From: Litomosoides sigmodontis
Taxonomy: Eukaryota; Nematoda; Chromadorea; Rhabditida; Onchocercidae
Direction of reading: 5' to 3'
DNA: 64,000 nucleotides
NCBI GenBank assembly: GCA_963070105.1
Contig: OY718803.1
Location: forward strand, 4,198,507 to 4,262,506
Shown: one piece after another, positions 12,845-28,682 of the stretch
Layout of the letters: every line of letters begins with the position of its first letter
Numbering within the stretch: position 1 is the first letter of the stretch
Program-made: the position numbers and the translations under genes
The notes under the pieces: model-generated
Database searches by the model: none
Told to the model about the DNA's origin: nothing
What the model saw: only the letters and a program-made list of their open reading frames with translations

Positions 12845-13477
12845 ATGATTGAATCTGTTGGTAATAAATTTTTTAAATCGATCACTGAAACAGCTGACGA
12901 TCTTGGTGGTCGATTTGAAATTGCTTTTACAAATTTTTCCAATAAAATTGCAGGCTTGTTGATTAGATTTAATTTAATAAAGTACTATCTTTTTTTAATT
13001 TTCATTTCAGTCGAAATGAAATTTGAAGTATTTGAGCAATTGCATTATTGATTTTACCTAATGACAAAAATGCTTTTTCCATTTATTCACAACGCCATGC
13101 GCTGCTTGACAGGTTCCTTGTTGCAGAAGATGCTGACGTGTTAGCTCTGGAATTCATATCATTATCAACTCTTATCAAAATCGTGCTTTTCATACTAACC
13201 ATACTTCTCCTGCTGGTCATTTTCAAATATTTCACACTTGGAACGTTGTTTTTAAAAAAGCGGTGGCTTCGCCATCACATCCCCTCATCGAATGCACAAG
13301 TATGGTCGCTGATACATTCTAAATATTATTCATTGGTTCAGGCTCTTCCTCAATTTTCTTCTTTCCTTCAACTTCTGGTAAAATTAACCAATTGATTTTT
13401 CAACTGGCTTACAGCATTTTTACGATGCAAACATTTCAGTTCGTTATTATGGCTACACCAGTGAAGATGGAAATTGA
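12845..13477 (+). CDS. Small single-pass membrane protein, unknown (about 114 aa)
   Basis: Proposed exons 12845-12953, 13127-13299 and 13415-13477 give 345 nt (114 residues plus stop) with consistent phases. The N-terminal 36 residues look amphipathic (MIESVGNKFFKSITETADD). One strong hydrophobic segment of about 25 residues follows (around residues 46-72), then a basic stretch KKRWLRHH, and the protein ends NISVRYYGYTSEDGN. The first intron needs a GC donor (GCAG at 12950-12953 followed by GC). The other junctions are GT-AG with good acceptors (TTGTTGCAG, GGCTTACAG). A TTGCAG acceptor at 12814-12819 precedes the ATG and could take a spliced leader. An upstream out-of-frame ATG (12833) makes a five-codon frame whose stop overlaps the real start. 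No homolog recognised. Confidence 0.45.
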
Positions 13478-14823
13478 TTCCGCAGTTTTTAGAAAGTGCA
13501 GTAGCCTAGCAACTGTCGTTCAACTTCAAGCTATCGGTTCTGATGGACGACGATTTCTGGTGAGACCTCTGAGGGAGAGAAATGCGAAGGACAGTACCAA
13601 TTTAGTTAATTAGTTTATTAGCCCTCACTCTATCATCTTCAATGAATATGACACGACTTTAATCACTGCTTTAATCATTTCAACTTCTACTTATGTTTTG
13701 TTTTGTTTTATTTGTCTGTTTGTTTTTTTTGTTTTTAATTCACTCCGTACAATTAATCAATTTCATATTTCATTCTCGAAGTTTTGCGATACAATAGCAC
13801 TGACGCTCAGCGATTGTTGCTATCCACTGTCATAGGCTTGATTCAAATCTTAATTAAAATTTTTGCTCTAAATTTTCATATTACGGCAGTTAGTTCCTCA
13901 TCGCTAATCAAAATTTCATTCTCTCTCGCAGCACGGCTTTTGTATTTCTATCCTCAAAGCAGACATTGCCTTCTTGCTGCCTTATCATTCCTTGTTAGTT
14001 TGAAAGATGGCGAAGAAATTCCATTGCACTTTTTTTCCGCACGAACGGTGATCACCGCATATCCATCTTAGTGTCGATCCTCTTCACGCTATTCCATGAT
14101 CACGTGAAATTTGCGTGCAATAAGATGCATGACTATCAATATCAATCATAATCAGTTGCACTGAAGTGGCACTTCACGTAGCAAATTTTGCCTTTTCATC
14201 TCAAAGCTCAGCTCATCTCTCTGATACTTCCATCCCACTACCGTCAGTGGTGAAATTGTCACTTAAACTTAATTAATTAATTTATGATATTTTTCCTGTG
14301 AATGTAAATTCTTGTATCAGTGATAGTAGCATTTACTCATAAAATTGATATTGCAAACATTCGCCCCTGCGTTCTCTCATAGCACTAAACTTCACAAGTG
14401 TTAAATATTAGAATTAAATTAGTGCATTTTCAAGAAATTCTCAACTTATGGCTATTTTCTCGAATAGTTAAACAGATTGGAAATTGCTAGAGCGTAATGA
14501 TAACAGAAATTAAAAATATCAATATTTTTAAGTAATGATTTGACATTACTTCTCGTATGACAAAAACATTTTATCACTGTAACAGCAATTTACAATTACA
14601 TTTCAAAATAGTCGAAAAATTCCATTCATTTCCCCTAAACAGAGGAAAAAACTTGAAAATAAGTGAATAATTCACAGAGTTATTTCGGCATAACAATGCA
14701 GATTATGTATAATATAATAAAAATACCAAACCTAAAATTAATTTCATCCTTTTGTGTGGCAGTACACAGTTTGATACGATTATAGCTCTTTCGAATTTCG
14801 AGTCTTCCAAGTTAACATTTCAA
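13478..14823. other. Region between the small membrane-protein gene and the PEPT gene
   Basis: It contains a frame open to 13613 (with MATPVKMEIDSAVFRKC) that has a GTGAGA donor after 13560, and a frame after a CTCTCGCAG acceptor near 13930 that stays open to a stop at 14071 (about 46 residues, containing LLYFYPQSRHCLLAAL). These could be further plus-strand exons, but phases did not match in the joins I tried. From 14072 to 14823 I see only AT-rich sequence, probably including the PEPT 3' UTR. Confidence 0.3.
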
Positions 14824-17800
14824 CTATGACGGATCAGTGACGGAAAGCACGTTATTTTCCTGAGATGATGGCTTTTCGATGTATTTCATCTGCGAATCCT
14901 CATCTTCTGTATAATTATTGTAGTTATATCCAACTGCAAGTCTGGTGAATAATCCAATTATAAAAACCATCATGAAAGCGTAGACAAAGAATTCGGTCGC
15001 TGGTTCCGCAACAATATGTGATCCAGAAATTACCATATCTATTACATTACCGAGGAATACAGTCATCAACCAAACAGCCTAAAAATGGAATAAGCAAATT
15101 ATATTTGTCAACAAGCCGATCTCTCAATTCCTATTCCTTCTACAGCCATTCGAATTGTTGAAAATAATATGAAATTAAATTCAGCAGTACGTTGACAAAA
15201 AACATTGGAAAATTTTAATGTCACTGTAGAAGACATACCTGCAATACAGACTTCATGTTTGGCGATGCTTGTGAGTATGAAAATTCCAAGCCGGTGACCG
15301 AGAATAGTACTTCACCAACCGTTATCACAAGAAACTGTGGTAGTTGCCAAAGGATGCTGACCGTATTCGGTTTCACCACTGTGTAAACATTAATAATATC
15401 CTCAGTGATGTACACGACATGAGCGCCACCAGCTTCTGCGTAAATAGTGTAATTGTACGGACAATCCGCAACCGAGCAGTTGCCAGGACCAGCTTTTAAC
15501 GTATAATGCGGTGAGCTGATCAGTGCTGGACGGATATCCAAATGTTTACCTGAAGATGGCCGAATTGAGATGAGGAACAGTTACAGTGAAATCAATGAAG
15601 TATTTAGTAGTGTAGCAAGCCGAACCATCTCATTTCATTAAGCATATCATTTAGAGCTTAATTCATTACAAATCCTTGTCGCATCGCTCAGGCTTAGTTT
15701 ACGACGAGCTTTATTACGGAGAGAGCGAAGTGAAATTGTCATCAATCGAAATATGAATATTACGACTGTCAATGTGAGAAGAAAAAGATGCCTGATTTGA
15801 TGACTGATTGTTGATAGATGTCCCCGTGGATATCAACGATGTAAAAACTTCCATTCACTAGATTAGAATCATCCGATACAGACAAGTATAGGCGTGTTCC
15901 ACCGTTTTCAGTTTTCTCACAGCTATAGGGAAAAGAGGAGAAGCTGCTTCTGAAAAGTTAAAGTTACTGACTAGATATGCTACGCTGGATAATGGTGTTT
16001 AATGGGTGGAAACAAAAAACAAATTGAAAATAAACTAGCTTATTTTGAGGTGATTGAAATAATCCAAGAACATATCCACATGCAACAGTACTTGATAAAT
16101 TCAGTTGAATTGAATTTTCTATCGAATTCGATGTTACGATATAAAAACCTTCCGATAACTCAGTCCTTCCATGAGCAAGTGCTGTTCCGTTAATTTGGTA
16201 GGAGTGTGAGGAATCACCGAACACTTGCAGGATCACTTTACCACTTTCCAAAGGTGATTCCATTGTTTTGTTCACTCTGAGCTATCAACGGGAAAGATTG
16301 AAGGAAAAATTCTTGTTCTACTGTAACATCTTGACAGTTACAATGTAACAGCTTAAAAAATTTCCAACTCTTGAAACTTATATAGCAATAAAAGTTGCCG
16401 CTAAAAGTATTTACTTGCAGTAGTCCTGCCATAACAAAAGCTATAGCTGCGAGACAACCACCGGTGGCCATTTTCCGAAGTGGCGTTACTTTACAAATTC
16501 TTTGAACTGCTGGATAAATCCATGCTTCAAATATGGGTACTGTAATAAGGACAAGGAGTGGATTGAGTGTATTCATTTGATCGGGCAGTATGACAAACGG
16601 GCCAACGCGACCATCCATTCGACGAGCTTGTAGTACCCAAGTACTACCCTAAAAAAACATTTACCTATTCTCGAAAACCATTCACCTGTATTTTCCGCGC
16701 CAATCATTTAGTATAGTTCCAAGAAGAAAATCTTTTAGACATCTTGATTTCAAAAATGAAATTTTCTTAAATTCAAAGAAAATAATAGCTTTGACTGAAT
16801 CTCATCGGTCTCATCAGAAAGGATTAACTTAAGGCTTTCACAAAAAGACAAATAAGACTTGCTTTTCACAATTCTAAAAGTACAGTTCACAGACTCGCTT
16901 TTTAAAACGAAAAAGCAATGAAGTATTCCCCATCGCTTTCTGCAAGAATTCAGGGGATGCATGCCTATATGTATACGAGCAGATGGATAAACTAAAAGAC
17001 GTGTTCCTGACGAACGTGCGACAGAGATGTCACTTTCAATTGAGCGCTTCACAGGTCGATCACAGAAAGCAACGTCGATCATTTTGTTGACTTCTATCTA
17101 GAACTTACCTGTTGATCGAATAGCGCCCAAAAGAGCACAACTGGCGAGAAGAGAACCGAAATAGCTACCAAGCTTTTTACGCCAAGTAAGAAATGACTGC
17201 TATACTTGGGTGCAGCATAATCGAGCCAATGTTTAGCTTTATCTTCACCTCTACAGAACATAGCATAATTCAATCAGCCTAACATTAGCATAGGTAATGT
17301 TAGCTCAAAAAAAGCTCGCTCATTTAGTTCGTGGAAACTTCAATTTATTCCCTATTTTCCTCTCAAGTTCTTCATTTTTGCCTAACTTCCAGCAAACGGA
17401 AATTAGTCGTTGAGCGCTTCTGTACTCATTAATTAATGAGATACAAGTAAATTGATATTTCAAAAGTAAGAGTGCTAGTCGTAGACAGTATTTGACAAGA
17501 GGAGTAACCTCATAACGCTGGATAGTTTTTTTCGAGCTGCGTAATAGATGCAACGGACTACACTGAATACGACGTTGCCCTTTGCCGGTGGTATTATTTT
17601 ATAATGTCGCCAACCGGCTACGAACAGCAAGAAGGCCATCAGCATCAGTACACCCGGAACACCTGAAGTGGACACGCACGCCAGCTACTCACATTTGCTA
17701 GGTTGAAGCTCTTCTAAAAAGAACTGCGTATCATTATAACAGTCACACTTCGTTCGCTTACCAAATGCTAATGGAAAGCAATACTCGGAGCCAAAGCACT

Positions 17801-17937
17801 TCACTCGTCCTCGCAATATCGGCGTCAGTAGAATTGCGAGCAAAGAACCAGCGTTAATTGCAAAATAGAAAAATGAGAAAAATTGATTCCTTTCATCCAC
17901 TTGCTCTTCTTCAAACTAGAAATTCCAGCATCTTATC

Positions 17938-17979
<42 letters not shown>

Positions 17980-18765
17980 TATCGAATTTGCAAACTGCGC
18001 TTGATAAATCAGAATTGTTTTATTGTGTATTGTTGGATCATTCGAAACGTGCGTTGCAGTAGCAACATTTGCTTTTTTTGCTAATTTTCCTCTCAACTCT
18101 TTTTTTTGCAATAAAAATTTCCAATGCTTTAAGTGAAAATTTTCATAAAATATCAAACTTGATCAGCAGCAAATGCCGAAACACACGGCTTTATACCACC
18201 GGTAGCAAAAGCGATAACAGCCATTCCACCAAAGTCAAATATCGAGCGAACGCTTTCATCCAGGTTCGGTATCGCACCAGCTGTTAGAAATACATGACCG
18301 ATGACATAAATAATGGACATCCAAAGGATCACTCGAAATCGACCGAAATAGTTGTCAGCTACGATCGAACCGAACAGCGGCGAGGCGTAGGCAAGCGCTA
18401 CGAATAAGTGGTAGAAGAGCGACGCCTGACTGTAACAGTACGATAATTTTAATTCGATTCAATCAGTAGCAGCTAAATTATAGCTTTTGATTGGAGAGGA
18501 AGCCGGGAAAGGCGAATTTTAACCTTTCACTGAAATGGTGCTCGGTGATAAGGTAAAGTATTAGGACGGCTCGCATCCCATAAAAGCTGAAACGCTCGCA
18601 GAATTCATTGCCAAGCATGAAGAATACCCCTGTCGGGTAAGTGCGAATAGTGGCAAGCAATCCTTTACGATCATTCATGCCCATATTGCGCTGATTAGGA
18701 GGATGACGTGAATTTCCAGGTGATGCTAGCAACGGTTGCTGTTGTTGCTTCTCTAGAACTTTATC
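14824..18765 (-). CDS. Proton-coupled oligopeptide transporter (POT/SLC15 family, PEPT-like)
   Basis: POT proteins import di- and tripeptides with protons across the plasma membrane. Exons: 14824-15078, 15239-15549, 15792-15922, about 16040-16281, 16415-16648, 17109-17250, 17509-17662, 17762-17915, 18159-18429, 18524-18765; together 712 codons with stop, lacking the first exon. Family marks: NEFCERFSFYGMRAVL in TM1 (the ExxERF motif), FGSIVADNYFGRFR (PTR signature 1), ATGGIKPCVSAFAADQ, FYFAINAGSLLAILLTP (signature 2), and FWALFDQQGSTWVLQ in TM7. A large extracellular segment with several N-x-S/T sites sits between exons 16281 and 15549. The C-terminus (VFLGNVIDMVI onward) has the last membrane helices and a polar tail. 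Closest known relatives are nematode PEPT-1/OPT proteins and SLC15A1/2. Uncertain: the 3' end of exon 16040-16281 and the start codon. Confidence 0.92.
17941..17977. repeat. (TA)n microsatellite in a PEPT intron
   Basis: About 18 TA dinucleotides in the intron between exons 17762-17915 and 18159-18429. Confidence 0.95.
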
Positions 18766-18849
18766 CTAGAATTTATTTTTCAAAATTTAGATTAAAAAAT
18801 TGGGGCAAAAATGAGAAAGCAGATAAGGCTAGCAAGAATCACCTATCAC

Positions 18850-18870
18850 TGCAATGAATTTAGTGATCAT
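18850..18870 (-). CDS. Candidate first coding exon of the PEPT-like gene
   Basis: The ATG at 18870 opens seven codons (MITKFIA) and is followed by GTGATAG, giving an 84-nt intron that joins in phase to the exon beginning at 18765. Length and phase fit, but a seven-codon exon can arise by chance and no acceptor for a leader is evident upstream. A start inside exon 18524-18765 (an MGM pair shortly before the first membrane segment) is the alternative. Confidence 0.3.
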
Positions 18871-21800
18871 TTTTAATATCAATTACAGAAAGTAAACGCA
18901 CAGTACATCCTAAATTGACGAAGAGAATGAAAAATGCTTTGAGAGTTGCTACATTGTGAAAGTAGTGGAATACAATGAATAATTACACAACTAAAATTTC
19001 GTCATAAATTTAGCTCCACTTTTCATTTTACATGGTTTGATGATGATAAGCAAAGGAAGCGCTTAAGTCAAAATAAACAGGCCATGATCGCACAGCTAAA
19101 ATTTAATCTTGCATTACTTATTATGTCAGTCGGTGCTCTTTAATCATTGCTCTTTGCTTCCTATTGTGTCTGTGAAATGCAAATGTTAGTTCAAAAAAAA
19201 ATAACTTTAACATTGAGAAATGTGAATACGATGTGTCGCACTCGCAATGCGATATTTCAGATGATATTAGAAATCGATAAAAGATTTGTATAATTTAATG
19301 ATATTTCCAGGAAATTTTGCTACTTCATCTCCATGACGCATCGCCGTTTTTGCCCGGTCGATCTCTTCAGTGGCATATTTTGAAAGAAATGTTACACAAG
19401 CAATGTTCCATTTAGCGTTTCCTGGCAGACACGAAAATAGCTTAAATATTACAGTTAAATTTGCTATGAGCTATGATATTCGTTACAGTAACAATTTTGA
19501 AATAATCGAAAAAAGGTGGAATAATTAAGTAAGATAATCTAACAGATAGCATGGAATGACTTCAGCGTTATCATTATAGTTACTATTCAAAGGTCGTAAT
19601 CATTGAACAATTTGTAATCATTGATCATCACGGAACATTAAATTGAAATGAGAAAGCCTTGCAGTGTGATATTTTCCAGAGAACAATTAGATCTTCTGGA
19701 AAAAAAAAGGAAATAACTCTTGCGTTGCCTAATGTTCTGAATTAAACTAATTAAATAAGAATGTTCGTCGGTGATGCGGTGACATGTGAATGATACGTAA
19801 ATACAAAAATTTTGAGAAGAATTTTCACCTGATGAAGCGAGCAATTAATTTATCATTATGGTTAACTAATTCAAGCAACGAGAAGGAGACAGAGGGAAGA
19901 AAGCATAAATCATCAGGGGTCTAGTTTGATTCGAATACGCGGAAACAAGAAAGACCTGTTCGCAAGTGCAGTGCATTGCGTCGATTTGATTATTAAATCA
20001 AATTAAAGCTGTGAAGGAAAAAAAATCAAACGATCAACGAAGGTTTGAAGAAAATCCTTCAGTGGGCATTACGGAGATAAAAAAAAAAAACTGGTTATAA
20101 TAATTACCAACGGTAATTACTCCGTAATAAATGATATGACGATGACGATAGTGATGGTGATGGTGATGAGAATGATCGAAATGACATGACTGAGAATGAG
20201 TGGAGATGACGCGAGAAGGACAGTCATCACTTTTTAAAACTCAATTTTTGAAGTTTCGAATGCGAAACAGAAATGAATGAGAAATACTGAGAATGATAGG
20301 AGAGTTTTTCTTCCTTCCCTTCTTCCACTTGTACCCCCACTTCCTCCCTTCGCTTATTTTACTTGTCCATTTTTACAATTCCAGGATTTGGAGAGAAATT
20401 AAAATATCCCAAGGTATCCAGTGGAAAGGCCTCCTCCAACTCTTACTTTTCCATCTATTGCCAATAATTCTGCTGTTTCGTCCCCGACACTTAACATTCT
20501 AACTTACGGCTCCTAAATTAAGGCACGAGTTACTACTAAAGCACTAACGATGCGATCCACAAAGTACACGACTCAGCCATAAACTGCATACTTCAATGTT
20601 TATGTTCAGTACAATTATAAAATACCTATCGATCTGACTTTCCAGGGGGACTAATGGGAACTGTTAGAAGTAATGTACTTCAATCAATAAGCGTACAAAG
20701 GAGTGGGAACGGTCAGTCACACTTAAATGGGTCGGTAAGTTGAATGGGTCGTTAGCTACTGAACTGTGAGGAGTTCATCATCTCAGCAAAGACAGAGTTA
20801 AATTTCAATCCTTCTCTTCCAATTTGTTATCAGCTCGAACACCGAAATTCCCGACTGTCATCGTGCGATTTAGGTGAAAATCTGTAATAACTGCTACAAT
20901 TACAATTAATCGCTACAATTAATCGAGATAACTGTTTCGAAACGAAAGCAGTGCTAATGACTCATGCAATTTGAAATGTGAACGGTCAAAGAAAATTGGA
21001 AAATACCAAATTCGAGTTTAAATGAGGTCATCGTGCTACGATTCATTTGCATCACTAAAGCAAATATCATATATGGATCACTGAGCAGCAATGGAAGGAG
21101 TCAAACTGATTAGTGTCCTTCCACACATTTTTTTCCATGAATTAGGAACTTAGTAAGGAGAAAGAGCTAGCTAATTAATTACAATTTTAATTTTAGTCCC
21201 ATCAATGTCATCAAATCATGAAAAGGAAAGGTGCGACATTTAACGTTTTAAGAGAGTGGGCGTTACAGGTGTACTATTAACGCATGACCGTTTACTACTG
21301 GAAGAATAGTGTTATCTGAAACGATCAAAGCCGACAACAAAATGAGTCCCAAGCGGCAACTGCATAGGCTAAGAATAAAAAACAATCATTTAGCACACGG
21401 GAATGGCGTAAGTGTACAAATGTCAACCCGCAATGGAAGCAGTTAGTTTGGTTGTATTTTCTTCGTCATTACTTCTTTCGCTTCCTCTAAGTAATATCGC
21501 ACAAATTCTTAAAGTGAAATCTAAAATTGCGTCGGTAAACTTATAAAGTAAAGTGTCTGATACATTTATTCATAGCAAAGGTGACATAAAGTATTGGTTG
21601 TTAAAATTTGCCTTCTTTTTCAACCCATTTCTTCCACTTTTTTACTTTACTTCTCTTCTTCTCACCTTTCACAGTCATTTGTTGACGGTGCTGTTACATA
21701 AAAAAATCTGCTTGTGCTACGTCACGTAAAAAAAGCAATAACTTATACGTGAGGTCTTCTTCAGAAATTCTTTAATGTTTACATTTAATATCGTGCGGTA

Positions 21801-24600
21801 TGAAATGTAAAAAAAAGAATTAAAGCAAAAAGTTTCCTTCACCATCTTCTACTTCTTTACAATTTCTCCTTCGCTACCTCTTCCGATTTAGAGAAATTCT
21901 TCATTATAAACTGGTTTCTATAGCTCTGAAAATTTTCGAGGTAAATAGCATACTTCTCATTACCGTTATAATGTTGCAAAATGTCCTCTGTAATAGAACA
22001 CTCACTATTAATGATTAAATTTTACTATTAATAATTAAATTTTTACAATACTTCTCTTTGAAAAACAACTCTTTTAGGATTGATGTCATACAATTTGAAC
22101 TACCAGAAATTTGATAAAATGTGTGTCAGAAAACAACAACAATTCATCAAGAAGTGATGGTAACAATGATAACGAACCGCTAAGTAAACAGTTTTAGCTC
22201 TGTGCAAACACTAACATTGCTTTCAACTAAGGCTTTTTTCCCCAGCAAACTGCGCCGCGCTACACCGCTCATCACACGTAGGTCACGATGAAAAACCTAT
22301 GACGGAAGATTTTTCAGATGACAATTGGAATGATTGAAATCTCAAAAAGACTACTCCTATTTGGCGAGTGGAAAATGTCGGGAAGAATGCTGCATCATTT
22401 CATTCACTCATAAAAGTAGCAAATTAAAAACATTGAGATATTAATGCAAAAATTTTAAGGTAATAAGTGCAAATTTCAGTTGCGAGCGATATCAAGTAGG
22501 AATACGCAATAAACGTGTGCCACTCGTAGAAGATGGAATGATAAGAAATTGTCAAATTATTCTTGTATTAAATGTGAGAGAGGTATTGTGAAGAAATTGG
22601 CTAGATCCTTATCATCAAATCAATCGATTTCCCCTGTGTGATGATCGATGATAACTATAGTATTAGCAGTTGTAGGAGCAGGAACGTGAAATTATCACGC
22701 TTACTTCGTAATAGAGAAGGTTTGAAGCAAAGACGAGCGAATTTTGAAATTGAATTCACAGTTCTGAATGGAAATATCGGGAAGTCATTTCCAATAATAA
22801 ATCATCCTTTTTCGACAAATTTTCATTATTGTTAATTGCAAAATTTCATTCTTCGCCATTTGTATGAAATAATTGAAAACTAAATTGTTTGATTTTCAAT
22901 TAGCCAGTGTAAGCTAATCGCATTTGTCCCCTAAATTTCGAATGGAATTTAGGGGAAAAAGTGATTTTTCAAAAACAATAAATTCCTTTCAGACAGAATT
23001 GAGAACGATTTCACTGTTAACAACATTCCGCTATATTTGGAATTCTATGGATGTCGAAATAAAATGCTAAATATTGCGGACGGATGGGTTCAGTGAGAAT
23101 TCAGCAGATAAGGCAATCATAAGAGACAGATAAACGATAACCGGTAATACATTTATTTACCTACATTGAGAGGTACAGAGAAAGAGAGAGGGGGAGGGAG
23201 AGAAAGTAGGGAAAGATAAACATGAATTTACAAGTCGTTTTTTCCATCTTTAGCTCTTTTCTAAATAAATCATAGTATTTGAGAAAATCCTTTAGGTAAA
23301 TTTAGCATTGACTTCATTACTCGTTAAGCCTTAGCTTGCACCAACTTAATCTTTTTAAAAAAAAGTCACTAAAAGATTACCTTTTGCACTGCGTGCAGTT
23401 GTTGACATCGACATGGAACGTGATCCATCCAATCTGAGCGTTTTCGATTCCCTTAATGGAAGAATAAAATGACGTCACGGTAAAATGATTAAATAAAATC
23501 ATCCCAAATATCAAGGCAAACACAAAGTCTAATTAAATGTACTAATTAGCACTTATCATTCGTAATTAATTATTACAACGATCATTCAAGAACGATTACT
23601 CAGGAATTGGGCTGATGAAAAATAATGCGCAGATATGAATTATCCGCGTTAAAAGATCATAAATCGGGTGCAGAATATCACCATCATATCGGGGAGAGAG
23701 CAAGCGAAAAAAACCGTAGTTTACACAAATATTTAAAAATGTGTTAGTCCATTTTAGAAGTTGCGCGACTAATAGCAATACAATTAAATTATATTCCCGA
23801 TTTTCTTAACGGCAATTTCAGAAAAACTCCGGAAAGGAGAACATTTTATTGCATTCCTGTAAAAAAAAGAACATCTGTCTCTTCCTTCACACTGTTCTCG
23901 TACAATTAGAAAAATGGAATTAATTTCAACTGATCAATTTTAGTCCGTTACACAGGGTTTGATGATGTGCTAGCTCTTTTTCCATTTTTTTAATTTTCTA
24001 AAGCTGTTACTTTTTGGAAATTGGAACAGTTGTGTAAGAGATTATGCCAGCTACAGCAATTTACTTTTATGGTAGACAGTACAACAGAAGAGAGTATAAC
24101 AAGACGAAAGTAAAGTTAGTAAACCTCTCTTTTCGCTAATGCGAATGATTGGAAATACGACAGTACTAACTAACAGAGTGTAGTGATCAGTTCAATTTAA
24201 CCTTTTCTCTTTTCCCAGACTTTTCAATAATTTGAAAAAAAAATGTTGCGATAGATGGAATATGTAGCAACTTTACAACCAATGTTTTTTATCCAAAAAT
24301 TGCAAAACAAATTCATTTCATATAACTTTTCGTAAATATTAATTTTTGTGAAAAAGTTATCATAAAAGGTAATGAAGTAGTGATACTTAAAATCTCAAGC
24401 TAATTTTGGTAAAATATATCAGAGTGAGACGCTTTCCTATAAGGTAGGTTTTTTCGTGCCAAAAAATCTCACATCGATTTTATCACAGACATAACATGAG
24501 CATTTTAATTACATTAAAACAAAGCGAAACAGAAAGGAAGCATTAAAGTTAAAAAAGGTGAACTCCTGATTTAACTAACAGTAGAAAATATTTTTTGCTT
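18871..24600. other. Gene-poor region upstream of the PEPT-like gene
   Basis: AT-rich sequence without long or family-like reading frames. It contains a GATGGT-rich stretch near 20140-20172, a pyrimidine-rich block near 20300-20360, a GA-rich tract near 23175-23210 and a perfect hairpin at 22927-22956. The stretch just above 18.9 kb should hold the PEPT promoter. Confidence 0.5.
22927..22956. repeat. Perfect inverted repeat / hairpin
   Basis: Eleven-base arms (TCCCCTAAATT and AATTTAGGGGA) flank an eight-base loop. The GC-containing arm ends stand out in an AT-rich desert. No function can be assigned from the sequence alone. Confidence 0.85.
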
Positions 24601-24603
24601 GCA

Positions 24604-25039
24604 GCCACGAAGAAAAAACACAAACAATTAAAGATTGCAACACACTATCATCACGTAGACATTTTTAACATACGCTATACTGACTGATATGAATAAATTT
24701 TAGCCCAGTAACCAAACTCCTGATCTTTGGAACAAAATATCTACTTCACTGACAAAGTGATTATTCACTGCAGAAATGCCGATATTTGGATGCTTGGAAA
24801 ATCCAAAAATGGTCAAAAATTTCTGTCCTTTCTCCTGTAATATCAAAAAGAATTCTCAAAAATCATGTAAAATCAGAAATTCCATTGTAACTAAGAAAGA
24901 CAAGGTCAGAAATTTTGATAGTTTCAAAAGCATTACTAATTTCTTCTGGCAGTTAAATGTAATCTACATTAAAAAAATTTATCGTCACACTTCTGTACTT
25001 TTTTGTTTGGAAAAAACATTTCAGCTGAAAGACCTATAA
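24604..25039 (+). CDS. Possible ShKT-like (SXC) domain exons or relic
   Basis: A TTTGCTTGCAG acceptor precedes a short frame from 24604 ending KDCNTLSS before a GT at about 24655. A second acceptor (TTCACTGCAG, ending 24772) opens a frame that joins in phase and reads FGCLENPKMVKNFCPFSC. The pattern G-C-x2-NP-x-M...C-P-x-S-C matches the second half of nematode ShKT domains, and DC in the first exon could be an earlier cysteine. The frame stays open to a stop at 25039, but the usual SC-x2-C ending is not clean. No signal peptide, start codon or first cysteine was found. A small secreted cysteine-rich protein gene, a decayed copy and coincidence are all possible. Confidence 0.3.
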
Positions 25040-28682
<3,643 letters not shown>

